Source of the DNA: Streptococcus parasuis
GTDB lineage: Bacteria; Bacillota; Bacilli; Lactobacillales; Streptococcaceae
Assembly: GCF_021654455.1 (NCBI RefSeq)
Contig: NZ_AP024276.1
Location: 1,798,001 to 1,862,000, forward strand
Length of the DNA: 64,000 bases
Direction: 5' to 3'
This document shows positions 1 to 8,380 of this stretch, one piece after another; the first letter of the stretch is position 1, and every line of letters starts with the position of its first letter. Under the pieces are notes generated by a model. It was not told where the DNA came from. It searched no databases and was given only the letters and a program-made list of their open reading frames with translations. Made by a program: the position numbers and the translations under genes.

Positions 1-251
1 GTCGGAAAGCGAATTCTTACATAATCAAACAGCATTTCAAGGGGAGCGTCGGGATTGAAGCGTTCCAGAGCTTCCCAAAGGGACTGCTGTAAATCCTCTG
101 ATGGCTTGACTTTTCCTGTTTCAATATCGCTTAGATACTGCCTTGTAATACCAGTCGCAACAGCTAAACGGTTTTGAGATAGTCCATAAGCCAAGCGTTT
201 TTCTTTTAAATGCTGTAACCAAGTTTGTTCATTCAGTAAAAATCCCTCCAA
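1..251 (-). CDS. orf20: Relaxase / replication initiator Orf20 (MobT type), 5' part only
   Basis: This is the N-terminal 83 codons of the Tn916-type relaxase that nicks oriT and starts rolling-circle transfer; the gene runs off the window. The protein opens with a Cro/C1-type helix-turn-helix (about residues 10-65, including QNRLAVATGITRQYLSDIE), followed by the start of the Rep_trans-type region. The start is taken as TTG at 249-251, in frame with the known Tn916 protein beginning MEGFLLNEQTW; no ATG lies in frame near it. It sits just downstream of the oriT hairpin at 366-389. The family call rests on recognition of the sequence; the catalytic tyrosine is outside the window. Confidence 0.85.
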   Translation of the reverse strand, partial: MEGFLLNEQTWLQHLKEKRLAYGLSQNRLAVATGITRQYLSDIETGKVKPSEDLQQSLWEALERFNPDAPLEMLFDYVRIRFP

Positions 252-363
252 TCAAAAAGGCGTATGTCAACTTTTAAAGCCCATTTGACATACGCTGAAA
301 TTTTGTAAATCCCTTGTAACCAAAGGATTTTCTAATGTTTTTTTGACTGTTTCCTGTCGATTT

Positions 364-392
364 GTACCCCCCTGTTAGATACGGGGGGTTAA
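364..392. other. oriT-like nick-region hairpin of the Tn916-family element
   Basis: A perfect inverted repeat ACCCCCC (366-372) and GGGGGGT (383-389) encloses a 10-base spacer, between orf20 and orf21. This is where oriT of Tn916 and ICEBs1 maps, and the CCCCCC...TAACAGGGGGG layout on the minus strand matches their nick region. Function is inferred from position and sequence likeness. Confidence 0.75.
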
Positions 393-428
393 GTGCTGGC
401 GTGGCTATTGCCACACCAGCCAGCAAGA

Positions 429-1814
429 TCAGTCCACACCTGCGACTTCCGCTTCGCACGTCGCCTGCGTGGACTGTCTGCTGTTGGATAACTTTTTAAT
501 TTCCTCCAAGAAATCATATCCTTTTGGTACAAGGGGAGTATAAAACTCTGATATGACACTTGTTCCTACATCAACATAGCCACGACCTTTGATTCGCTTT
601 AAGAAGAAATCCTTTTGTACGTCACTGCCAAACATCATGCCATAGCCCATTTCAGACATACGACCTAAAGCCACTCTGAAATTAAACTGATCACGGATTC
701 CGTCGCCTAAATATTTTGCGTCTGGACGTTGACAAGCCAGTATTAGAAAGAAGCCAGCTTGACGACCTAACATGACAATCTGTTTCAGCTTATTCATAAC
801 TGCGGTGTTTTCTTTTGTTCCCAGCATTTCCATGAAAGCGACGTATTCATCAAAGATTAAGAAGTGTGCCGGGAGACCTAAGTAAGCATAATTTTTGCCA
901 GTCTTATAGTTCTTCATCTGCTTCATTTCCTCACTACGTTTCATCATTTCTTCATAGAATGTTTCAATGCAAGAAAGCAAGTCTTCTTTTCTATAGTAGA
1001 CATTTGCCATCACAGAACCTAAGTCCGCAAGATCAGCATTTTTCGGGTCAAGAATATACAGTTTTGAATCTGTATGAAGCAAGGCTTCAATCAGTGTCAG
1101 TATAAAGTAAGTTTTACCGCCACCTGTACCACCAGCAATCAACATATGAGGGAGCTTATCATATTCCCACCATACGTTTTTCATTAAGCGAAGTTTACCA
1201 TCTTTAGCTTCTACTTCATCAATAGAAATACGACTGGCTATGGTGTCATAGATCAAAGTATATTCCACATAGGAATCCTTTAACTCTTTATCCGTCAGCT
1301 CACAGTACAAGCCACTCTCTAATTTCTTTTCCAAGTGTAAGAGTTGGTCTTGATATTTTCCCAGCGTGATTTCCACCCGTATCTGTATCAAGCCATTTTT
1401 AAGTCGATAATACATTTTAGGGAAGTAGGTTATCTTTTCCTTTGTACGACCAGCACTATCTTTAAAGAAACCCTCTGTTTTGACCTGTTCAGATTCATAC
1501 CACTTGTTTTCAAGTATCATCTTTGCCAGTTTTTGACGGTGGTAAAGTTGTTTAACCGTATCATAGCGAACCCGTTTGAATACAAACGCTACCAGCAAGC
1601 AGATAAGAATTGCGACACTGAAACTGATAATTAAATAGGGAATGTCAATCTTATCTGCTTGTGATAGGTTAAAATCCTGCCAGTTGATCTGCTGGATTGT
1701 CTTCACATGAAACAGTCCGACAACCAGCAGGAAAACAGGCAGGAGTGACGCTATCGTAAAATGAAAGACTAAATCTTTACCAGATGGGCGAATCCTTTTA
1801 CCACGCTGTTTCAT
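429..1814 (-). CDS. orf21: Conjugative coupling protein Orf21 (FtsK/SpoIIIE, TcpA)
   Basis: A DNA-pumping ATPase that links the relaxase-bound strand to the conjugation channel at the membrane. The 461-residue protein has two N-terminal transmembrane segments (about 15-37 and 60-82), a linker, then an FtsK-type ATPase with Walker A GGTGGGKT near residue 230 and Walker B LIFDEY near 320. An AAGGAG-type ribosome site precedes the ATG at 1814. It follows orf22 closely and precedes oriT, as in Tn916. Length and order fit an intact Orf21 with no frameshift. Confidence 0.93.
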   Translation of the reverse strand: MKQRGKRIRPSGKDLVFHFTIASLLPVFLLVVGLFHVKTIQQINWQDFNLSQADKIDIPYLIISFSVAILICLLVAFVFKRVRYDTVKQLYHRQKLAKMILENKWYESEQVKTEGFFKDSAGRTKEKITYFPKMYYRLKNGLIQIRVEITLGKYQDQLLHLEKKLESGLYCELTDKELKDSYVEYTLIYDTIASRISIDEVEAKDGKLRLMKNVWWEYDKLPHMLIAGGTGGGKTYFILTLIEALLHTDSKLYILDPKNADLADLGSVMANVYYRKEDLLSCIETFYEEMMKRSEEMKQMKNYKTGKNYAYLGLPAHFLIFDEYVAFMEMLGTKENTAVMNKLKQIVMLGRQAGFFLILACQRPDAKYLGDGIRDQFNFRVALGRMSEMGYGMMFGSDVQKDFFLKRIKGRGYVDVGTSVISEFYTPLVPKGYDFLEEIKKLSNSRQSTQATCEAEVAGVD

Positions 1815-1842
1815 GCGAAAAAGTCTCCTTTCTACCTAGCGA

Positions 1843-2229
1843 CTATTTGTCTTGTGTCGGTTCTTTCTTTGCTTGTGGTTGAGCTTTGAATGAACTAGAA
1901 TCCTTTGTCAGCACAATATCGTCTGCCTTGATATACCAGTCAACATCTGCTCCTTGATAGGTGGCAGTAGCAACGGTGTCCGCAATGGGATTGATAAGTT
2001 CCACCCGTGCGTTATAATCAAACTCTTTCAAAGGCACGCTGGCAGGAATACTTACTTGAATCATGCGTCCTTGTCCTTTGGATTTTAAGTCATAGGTACG
2101 TTCCTTGATTTCATCTGAAACCGACCCGTCTTCATTTTGGATTCTCACTTCACGACGTAGAGCAGAGAATTTCAATTCTCCAAAAGTCGTGTCTTTATCT
2201 AATACAATGCCATTTGCTAATCTCATCAT
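1843..2229 (-). CDS. orf22: DUF961 (YdcP-like) conjugation protein Orf22
   Basis: A 128-residue member of the DUF961 family, always found early in Tn916/ICEBs1-type transfer operons. Its molecular role is not established. The fold includes the motif FGELKFSALRREVRIQ near the N-terminus, shared with its neighbour Orf23. The C-terminus is Lys/Gln-rich. An AGAGAGGAAAA ribosome site lies before tandem ATG codons at 2229/2226, so the start could be one codon later. It is followed by orf21 with a 28-bp gap, suggesting one transcript. Confidence 0.88.
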   Translation of the reverse strand: MMRLANGIVLDKDTTFGELKFSALRREVRIQNEDGSVSDEIKERTYDLKSKGQGRMIQVSIPASVPLKEFDYNARVELINPIADTVATATYQGADVDWYIKADDIVLTKDSSSFKAQPQAKKEPTQDK

Positions 2230-2244
2230 TTTTCCTCTCTTTCT

Positions 2245-2559
2245 TTATTCTTTTATCATGTCGTCAGCATGTAAAAGGTAATTTGTAAAACCACGAGTGC
2301 CGATTTTGTAGCCCTCTGCGGTAATACGTGGATTGACTAACTTCACACGTTCCTCAAAGCCGAAATGTTTTTCGCCAGCTTCAGCAGGAAGCACCACCAC
2401 AATATCATCTGCTCTTTGAACATCAGAATAGAGATTATAGCTTCTTGATAAGACAGTTAGCCGTCCGTTGATTCTTCGCTGAACGACTTTATCCTCGCCA
2501 GCAAATTCTAAATTGCCGAATGTTTTTTCCATGTTGGGAATCACAAATTTAAGTTCCAT
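2245..2559 (-). CDS. orf23: DUF961 (YdcP-like) conjugation protein Orf23
   Basis: A 104-residue DUF961 protein, paralogous to Orf22 (both share FGxLxF and a GRxxxxSRSYNLYS/KERTYDLKS-type strand). It is the second protein gene of the Tn916-like transfer operon. An AAAGGATAGG ribosome site precedes the ATG at 2559. No membrane segment or catalytic motif is visible. Function is unknown beyond association with conjugative transfer. Confidence 0.88.
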   Translation of the reverse strand: MELKFVIPNMEKTFGNLEFAGEDKVVQRRINGRLTVLSRSYNLYSDVQRADDIVVVLPAEAGEKHFGFEERVKLVNPRITAEGYKIGTRGFTNYLLHADDMIKE

Positions 2560-2581
2560 ATTTTTACCTATCCTTTCTTTT

Positions 2582-2656
2582 TTATTGGCTGAATGAATGT
2601 TTGATGGTCTTAAAGAGTGGGGAACGACCTTTTGATTCTTGATTTTTTGTTTTCAT
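2582..2656 (-). CDS. 24-residue orf24-like leader gene of the transfer operon
   Basis: A short frame of 24 codons begins MKTKNQESKGRS and ends HSFSQ. It starts at ATG 2656 with AAAGGAAGTGA seven bases upstream, a near-ideal ribosome site, and lies just ahead of orf23 where Tn916 carries orf24. The product is basic and soluble. It may be a real small protein or a translated leader that tunes the operon. No homology beyond Tn916-type elements can be claimed from sequence alone. Confidence 0.6.
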   Translation of the reverse strand: MKTKNQESKGRSPLFKTIKHSFSQ

Positions 2657-2682
2657 AAGTTCACTTCCTTTCAAAATCGGGT

Positions 2683-2716
2683 AAAAAAATAGACACCTCA
2701 TTTTTTGAAGTGTCTA
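2683..2716 (-). terminator. Hairpin with U-tract upstream of the transfer operon
   Basis: On the minus strand TAGACACTTCA pairs with TGAGGTGTCTA and is followed by seven T. It stands between the element end and the first transfer gene. It could stop host read-through or act as an attenuator for transcription entering across the joined ends of the circular element. Confidence 0.65.
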
Positions 2717-2800
2717 CCTATTAAATATTCAAATTTTATTGGAAGTATCTTTATATCTTCACTTTTCAAGGATAAATCGTCGTATCAAAGCTCATTCATA

Positions 2801-2822
2801 AGTAGTAAATTAGTAGTAAATT
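2801..2822. repeat. Two tandem integrase arm-type sites (DR2)
   Basis: AGTAGTAAATT occurs at 2801-2811 and again at 2812-2822. This word matches the arm site bound by the N-terminal domain of Tn916 integrase. Its place 70-90 bp inside the element end fits the left end of Tn916. Confidence 0.75.
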
Positions 2823-2906
2823 GAGTGGTTTTGACCTTGATAAAGTGTGATAAGTCCAGTTTTTATGCGGATAACTAGATTTTTATGCTATTTTTGATAT
2901 AAAAAG

Positions 2907-2952
2907 AAAACCTCTCTAAACCCTTGATATGCATAGGGTTAGGGAGGTTTTT
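2907..2952 (+). terminator. Strong terminator just outside the Tn916-like end
   Basis: AAAACCTCTCTAAACCCT pairs with AGGGTTAGGGAGGTTTT around an 8-11 base loop, followed by T residues on the plus strand; runs of A on the other side make it usable in both directions. It separates the element from the repeat block and MATE gene. Confidence 0.7.
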
Positions 2953-3008
2953 GTCGTTTCAAACTGTCAAAGATGGGATTATACCATTTTTACAAAAGAA
3001 TTGAAGAT

Positions 3009-3480
3009 ACGAAAACAGCCGACCATTGCCGACTGCTTTCTAGGAGATTATATGAAAAAGAAGTTGTTTGCTATTTCTAGCTTGAAGATAGTATAGCTCT
3101 CATAACTTAAATAGAACTGAAAGATTTCTTATGCAAAACTTAAAGAATGCTCTATTGTTTTCAAACAACCTAAGACACGAAAACAGCCGACCATTGCCGA
3201 CTGCTTTCTAGGAGATTATATGAAAAAGAAGTTGTTTGCTATTTCTAGCTTGAAGATAGTATAGCCCCCATAACTTAAACAGAACTGAAAGATTTCTTAT
3301 GCAAAACTTAAAGAATGCTCGATTATCTTCAAACAACCTAAGACACGAAAACAGCCGACCATCGTCGACTGCTTTCTAGGAGATTATATGAAAAAGAATT
3401 TGTTTGCTATTTCTAGCTTGAAGATACTATAGCTCTCAAAACTTAAACAGAACTAAAAGATTTCTTATGCAAACCTTAAA
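3009..3480 (+). repeat. Three 168-bp tandem repeats, each with a ribosome site and 14-codon ORF
   Basis: Units start at 3009, 3177 and 3345, with an exact 168-bp period; the third is cut short at about 136 bp beside the MATE stop codon. Each unit carries TAGGAGATTAT before an ATG at 3052, 3220 and 3388. The frames encode MKKKLFAISSLKIV in units 1 and 2, and the same peptide with K4N and V14L in unit 3, and stop at 3096, 3264 and 3432. Two GCCGAC words precede each ribosome site. Whether the peptides are made is unknown; the basic then hydrophobic make-up recalls the front of a signal peptide. Confidence 0.85.
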
Positions 3481-3487
3481 AAGCAAA

Positions 3488-4765
3488 TCATCCTGTGGAG
3501 TATCGGAAGCGAACATATAACAAACTTGCTCGAAAGGCATTATCTACTATCGTTGCAAGCCAAATACTAGGCAAGCCCAATTGATAATTTTTTATTAGAA
3601 AATATGCTAGACCTATTCGCACCACCCACATGCCTATACCAGTCGCATAAAAAGGTAGTCGAGCATTGCCCATACCTTGCCAAAGTCCTGTAAAGACAAG
3701 AGCTGCTGCTGTAAAAGGTACCCCAAGGACAGAATAGAGCAAGACTGTCTGACTAGCTTGTGCCACTTGAACATCCATCGTGAAAAGACTAATTAGAAAA
3801 GGTCCTGCTAAGTAACTAATGCCTCCTATCACGAACATAAAAATCAGCGAGAGTCCAAGACCAATTCGATAAATCCGTTGAACAGCTAACGAATCTTGCC
3901 TACTCTTTGCAGTCATAATAAGCGTTGCTACTGAGATTCCTAAGGTGGGCATATAGTTAAATTGAGTAATGGTTTCTCCAATTGCATTTCCAGCAACAAC
4001 AGCCGTTCCCAAACCAGTAATCATTCCAACAATGACTACATCACCTGCTCTCATCATCAACCGTTCGCCAATAGCAGGTAGAGCAAGCCTAACTAACTCT
4101 TTATCAACAGACCAAGTACTTGGTTTAATAGAGATCGATAGGCGTGACCAAAGTAGACCGCACCCGACTATTCTTGACAATATCGTTCCAAAAGCAACTC
4201 CGGCAACCCCTGTATGGAGTACAAAAACTGCAATGGCCGAAAATACGGCATTTAGGAGATTTGAAAATATACTAATATACATTGGATAACGAGGTTGACC
4301 AAGAGTTCTCAGAATTCCACCCAAACAGGTCATAAGTCCCAGTAACAAAATACTACCCCCGACCAAGATCAAATAGAGACCACCAAGTTGAGCTACCTCA
4401 CGTTCTGCCCCCAAGCTAGTCAGCAATGTTGGACCTAGTATAACCGCTAAAATACCCAGAAATACACCTACATAAACAGTCAGCTTGACACTATCGGTGA
4501 CAATGGCAGTAATCTGCATTCCTTTCTCTTTTCCTAAAACATGGGCCAATTGGGATGAAACGGCTGCAGCTAACGCAATAAAAACCGCCTGATAGACGGC
4601 TAATAGATTATTCGCAATCGATACGCCAGATAAAGCTACGATTCCAAGACTGGCGACCAAATAGGAATCCACCATCCCCATCAACATTTGAAGAAGGCTT
4701 TCGCCCATTGCAGGAAAGGCAATTGATATTAGTTCTTTGCAAATCTTTTTGTTCATATTCTCCAA
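3488..4765 (-). CDS. MATE family multidrug/cation efflux transporter
   Basis: A 425-residue inner-membrane antiporter of the multidrug and toxic compound extrusion family, which expels cationic drugs in exchange for Na+ or H+. About 12 hydrophobic segments are visible. The opening KELISIAFPAMGESLLQMLM and the mid-protein repeat LVRLALPAIGERLMMRAGD mark the two related halves typical of MatE domains. ATG at 4765 is preceded by a weak GGAGAATATGAAC region. It is monocistronic between thrC and the tandem repeats. The substrate cannot be told from sequence. Confidence 0.9.
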   Translation of the reverse strand: MENMNKKICKELISIAFPAMGESLLQMLMGMVDSYLVASLGIVALSGVSIANNLLAVYQAVFIALAAAVSSQLAHVLGKEKGMQITAIVTDSVKLTVYVGVFLGILAVILGPTLLTSLGAEREVAQLGGLYLILVGGSILLLGLMTCLGGILRTLGQPRYPMYISIFSNLLNAVFSAIAVFVLHTGVAGVAFGTILSRIVGCGLLWSRLSISIKPSTWSVDKELVRLALPAIGERLMMRAGDVVIVGMITGLGTAVVAGNAIGETITQFNYMPTLGISVATLIMTAKSRQDSLAVQRIYRIGLGLSLIFMFVIGGISYLAGPFLISLFTMDVQVAQASQTVLLYSVLGVPFTAAALVFTGLWQGMGNARLPFYATGIGMWVVRIGLAYFLIKNYQLGLPSIWLATIVDNAFRASLLYVRFRYSTG

Positions 4766-4812
4766 TTCATTTTTGTGGTATCAACATCAACTCAATTAAA
4801 TATTTTTACTTT

Positions 4813-4842
4813 AAAAAACAAACTGTCGTTTAAACAGTTTGT
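4813..4842 (-). terminator. thrC terminator
   Basis: On the minus strand ACAAACTG and CAGTTTGT pair around a nine-base loop and run into TTTTTT. It lies 18 bp after the original thrC stop at 4860. Confidence 0.75.
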
Positions 4843-4859
4843 ATAAAAATATCCATGAA

Positions 4860-6352
4860 TTAAACACCCAAATATCGTTCTACTTCTGCTTGCATATCCG
4901 CAGCTGCAACAACGGTATTGTGACGAACCGGTGCAGTTTCCAAACCATCTACACATCTACAGCTGGTGGCAAGGCTGTACCTGAAATCTCATGTAATTTT
5001 GCAAGAGCTTCAAAGTCAGTTAAACCTGACTGACCAGTCACAGCTTCAACCGCAACCACAGGGAACTTGTACGGACTAGCTGTTGAAGCAATTACTGTTG
5101 GGGTCTGATCACCAGTTTGCTGTACATATTTCTTATAAACTGCAGATGCTACAGCCGTATGTGGGTCTTCAATATAGCCTGACTCGTCATAAACACGTTT
5201 GATTTCTGCAGCAGTTTCTTCTTCTGTCGCAAAGGCAGCAACAAAGAAAGATAAAATATCCGCGTCAGCCCCTTGTATGTCATACTGACCAGCTGTGTTC
5301 AAGGCGTCCATCAGCTCCGCTGTTTTGACAGCGTCATTACCAAAGAGGTGGAAAATCAAACGCTCCAAGTTTGATGAGACCAAAATGTCCATAGATGGAC
5401 TAGTGGTCACGCGGAAAGTACGGTTCTTGTCGTAAACGCCAGTTGAGAAGAAGTCGGTTAGGACATTGTTGTCGTTGGAAGCACAGATGAGCTTGCCAAC
5501 TGGAAGACCAATCTGCTTAGCATAGTAAGCCGCTAAGATATTCCCAAAATTCCCTGTCGGAACGGTGAAATTGACCTTGTCACCCGCCACAATCTCACCA
5601 GTCTTAACCAGCTGAGCGTAGGCATAAACATAGTAAACAATCTGTGGCACTAAGCGACCGATGTTCATGGAGTTGGCTGATGAAAACTGGAGTTTCTTAG
5701 CCACCAACTTGGCACGAAGATTCTCATCATTGAACATGTGCTTCACATTAGTCTGAGCATCGTCAAAGTTACCATCAATGGCCACCACGTGGGTATTAGC
5801 CCCCGTCTGCGTAGTCATCTGCAATTCTTGGACTTTAGATACCCCGTCGCGTGGGTAGAAGACGATGATTTGTGTACCTGGTACATCCGCAAAGCCGGCC
5901 ATAGCAGCCTTACCTGTATCACCTGACGTTGCAGTTAAAATGACAATCTCATTTTCCAGACCATGTTTTTTAGCCGCTGTCGTCATCAAATAAGGCAAGA
6001 TAGACAGGGCCATGTCCTTAAAGGCAATAGTTGAGCCACGGAAAAGTTCCAAGTTGTACTGGCCTTTTAGTTTGACAACTGGGGCAATAGCTGGCGTGTC
6101 AAACTTGCTATCGTAGGCATTGTTGATACAGTAGTCCAGCTCATCTGCCGTAAAATCATCCAAAAAAGCCGACAAAATCAACTTGGCAATTTCTTGATAA
6201 GAAGCATCTTTGAGTACAGAAAAATCCAACTCAACCCTTGGCATGGAAATAGGGGTAAACAACCCACCATCAGTAGCCAACCCTTGTAAAATGGCTTGAC
6301 TTGCTGATACGGTATTATTGGCATCACGTGTTGATTGATATACTAATGTCAT
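4860..6352 (-). pseudogene. thrC: Threonine synthase, C-terminus frameshifted by an 8-bp duplication
   Basis: Converts O-phosphohomoserine to threonine with PLP; the PLP lysine lies in GSTIAFKDMA near residue 112 and the phosphate loop in TSGDTGKAA. The frame from ATG 6352 ends at a TAG at 4949 after 467 codons. The cause is an 8-bp tandem duplication: CATCTACA at 4946-4953 repeated at 4954-4961. Removing one copy restores a 494-residue protein ending at 4860 with a tail GLETAPVRHNTVVAAADMQA onward. About 28 C-terminal residues are lost. The PLP core is intact, so some activity could remain. The gene may be recently broken or a reversible slippage variant. Confidence 0.9.
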
Positions 6353-6462
6353 GGTATCCCTCGTAAAAAATCTATTTTTTCTATTCTACCATAAATTGAC
6401 AGAAAATTGGCAAGATATGAGAAATTGTTCCTTCATTTACTAGAATTTCTTAACGATGAAAC

Positions 6463-6496
6463 AAAAAAATCCAAAATCGCATTGATTTTGAATTTT
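6463..6496 (-). terminator. Terminator after oppC
   Basis: On the minus strand ATTCAAAATC pairs with GATTTTGGAT (one G-U) and leads into TTTTTTT, 10 bp beyond the oppC stop. Confidence 0.75.
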
Positions 6497-6506
6497 TATA
6501 TCTATT

Positions 6507-7412
6507 TTATCCTAAACGTTGTCTAGCATCAGCTGCACGTTGGAAAGCTTGACCGACATAGTTGATACAGAGCATCATCACAAGGATGAATATAGCTGCT
6601 GGTAGCCAAATCCATGTCTTATTCTCTAAAATATCTGCATTACGAGCATTGGCAATCAAGGTCCCCAAACTTGGTACTGTCGATGGTAGACCGAAACCAA
6701 GATAAGTCAATGAAGTCTCAATACCGATATTCCCAGCAAAGTTCAAGGTCAGGTTGACGATAATCAATGAACTTAAGTTTGGCAAAATTTCACGGAACAT
6801 AATCATGAAGTCGCTTGTTCCCAATGTTTTAGATGCATTTACATAATCCAAACTTGCCTCTGACAAAGTCCTTGTACGGAAGAGACGAGCCTTAGCTGTC
6901 CAGTAGAATGCACTCATTATTAAAATGAAATGATAAATAGTATAATCTTTGATTACAGTTACGAATACAATAATAAGCATTGTAACTGGTAAAATCATGA
7001 TAAAGTCTACTATACGCATTAAGAAGCCATCCAAACGACCTCCATAATAACCCGAAATGAGACCGATTGAGATACCTACTATACTAGTAATGATTGTTAT
7101 AGTAAAACCTATTACAATTGAATTGCGTGCTCCGATGATTAACTGACCAAAAATGTCCTTACCGCCTTCATCGGTTCCTAAAATATGTCCATCAACCCCT
7201 GGTTCCAAGTAGCGTCCTAATAGATTTACTTTCATAACTTGTTCCTGATCCAATACTAAGGCACCAATAAAGACTGCCAATAGAACTGTGACCAAGATAA
7301 AGAATGAAGCTAATGCAAGCTTATCCTTCGTAAACTCTCGGACAATGACACGGAAACCACCCGGAGGAGTTGAAGCTGATTGTTCTTGTTTTTTCTTATC
7401 TTTACTCACCAT
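6507..7412 (-). CDS. oppC: Oligopeptide ABC transporter permease OppC
   Basis: One of two membrane subunits of the peptide importer. The 301-residue protein has an N-terminal soluble stretch, a transmembrane segment near 32-55, a DEGGKDIFGQLIIGARNSI region, then five more segments with the EAA loop (about 180-215) that touches the ATPases. ATG 7412 lies very close to the GGAGGAGA site; GTG one codon later (7409) has better spacing and may be the true start. Last gene of the oppDFBC unit, 10 bp after oppB. Confidence 0.92.
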   Translation of the reverse strand: MVSKDKKKQEQSASTPPGGFRVIVREFTKDKLALASFFILVTVLLAVFIGALVLDQEQVMKVNLLGRYLEPGVDGHILGTDEGGKDIFGQLIIGARNSIVIGFTITIITSIVGISIGLISGYYGGRLDGFLMRIVDFIMILPVTMLIIVFVTVIKDYTIYHFILIMSAFYWTAKARLFRTRTLSEASLDYVNASKTLGTSDFMIMFREILPNLSSLIIVNLTLNFAGNIGIETSLTYLGFGLPSTVPSLGTLIANARNADILENKTWIWLPAAIFILVMMLCINYVGQAFQRAADARQRLG

Positions 7413-7422
7413 TCTCCTCCTT

Positions 7423-8379
7423 CTATTTCACACGGATACGTGGGTCTACAATACTCATGATAATATCTGAAATCAATGTCCCCAGCAAGGTACCCATACC
7501 AAAAATTAACAAGAGAGCCAAGATGACACTATAGTCACGGCTTGAGATAGAATTGAAGAACAATTGACCAATACCTGGATAGGTAAAAATATTTTCGATA
7601 AAGATTGAACCCCCGATTAAACCAGTCAATTCATAGCCTAAGAATGACGCAATCGGCAGAATGGAGTTACGGAAAATATGTCGGTTATAAACCACTCTCT
7701 CTGGAACCCCTTTAGCTCGCGCTGTACGTACATAATCTTGACTTTTTGCATCAATAATTCCTGTACGGAGATATTGAATTGTGACCGTCGTCGACAGAAT
7801 AGCCATCGTAATTGCAGGGAGAATCATATGGTGCAGGCGACTCAATATAGCTGCGAATCCTTCTACGCCACCTCCAATAGATCCCCGGGTTGGGAACCAT
7901 CCTAGACTAAAACCAAACATCCATAGCATAAGAATCGCAAATACAAAGATTGGAGTAGAGAAAGTCAAGAAGTTATATACACCAATAATTTTATCTGCCA
8001 ATGAGTTTTGATAACGACCCGCTATCATCCCCAACGGGAGTGCAATAAGATAGGTCAATACCATGGTTAAAAGCGACAACCAAATTGTGTTATTCAAACG
8101 TTGCATAATCACATCAATAACAGGTTGTTTAAATAGGATACTTTGACCAAAATCACCTTGCAATAAATTACCAACCCAACGGAAATACTGAATATGGATT
8201 GGATCATAATACCCCGCTGCGATACGTTTTTGTTCAATAATTGCAGGGTCAATGTTTGGATCAATCATACCTGTAAACGGATCACCTGGCATCATCTTAG
8301 CAACAAAGAAAGCAATGACACTCAAAATAATAATTTGCGGAATCATCATGAGCAAACGACGTAATATTGTTTTCCACAT
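7423..8379 (-). CDS. oppB: Oligopeptide ABC transporter permease OppB
   Basis: The other membrane subunit: 318 residues, six predicted transmembrane segments starting with LMMIPQIIILSVIAFFVAKM. The EAA loop DYVRTARAKGVPERVVYNRH near 215-235 is the ATPase contact. AAGGAGGT precedes ATG 8379, one base after the oppF stop, so translation is probably coupled. Family hallmarks of the DppB/OppB group are clear. Confidence 0.93.
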   Translation of the reverse strand: MWKTILRRLLMMIPQIIILSVIAFFVAKMMPGDPFTGMIDPNIDPAIIEQKRIAAGYYDPIHIQYFRWVGNLLQGDFGQSILFKQPVIDVIMQRLNNTIWLSLLTMVLTYLIALPLGMIAGRYQNSLADKIIGVYNFLTFSTPIFVFAILMLWMFGFSLGWFPTRGSIGGGVEGFAAILSRLHHMILPAITMAILSTTVTIQYLRTGIIDAKSQDYVRTARAKGVPERVVYNRHIFRNSILPIASFLGYELTGLIGGSIFIENIFTYPGIGQLFFNSISSRDYSVILALLLIFGMGTLLGTLISDIIMSIVDPRIRVK

Positions 8380-8380
8380 C

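Larger units (their letters stand above)
1..2895 (-). mobile_element. Left end of a Tn916-family conjugative element (partial)
   Basis: Genes run orf24-like, orf23, orf22, orf21, oriT, orf20 on the minus strand, the order of the left (transfer) end of Tn916. The two tandem AGTAGTAAATT words at 2801-2822 match the DR2 arm-type site known for the Tn916 integrase. The AT-rich end near 2880-2895 resembles the Tn916 left terminus. The rest of the element, including tet(M) if present and int/xis, would lie before the window. The exact terminus is inferred; the gene content is seen directly. Confidence 0.88.

Noticed and set aside
274..459. 61-residue ORF on the minus strand between orf20 and orf21
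   Set aside because: It covers the oriT hairpin, overlaps the orf21 end and has no ribosome site; seen in many Tn916 copies only because that region is conserved.
3009..3480. Possible CRISPR array
   Set aside because: The whole 168-bp unit repeats, with no short repeat and unique spacers; the array at 28587-28948 fails for the same reason.
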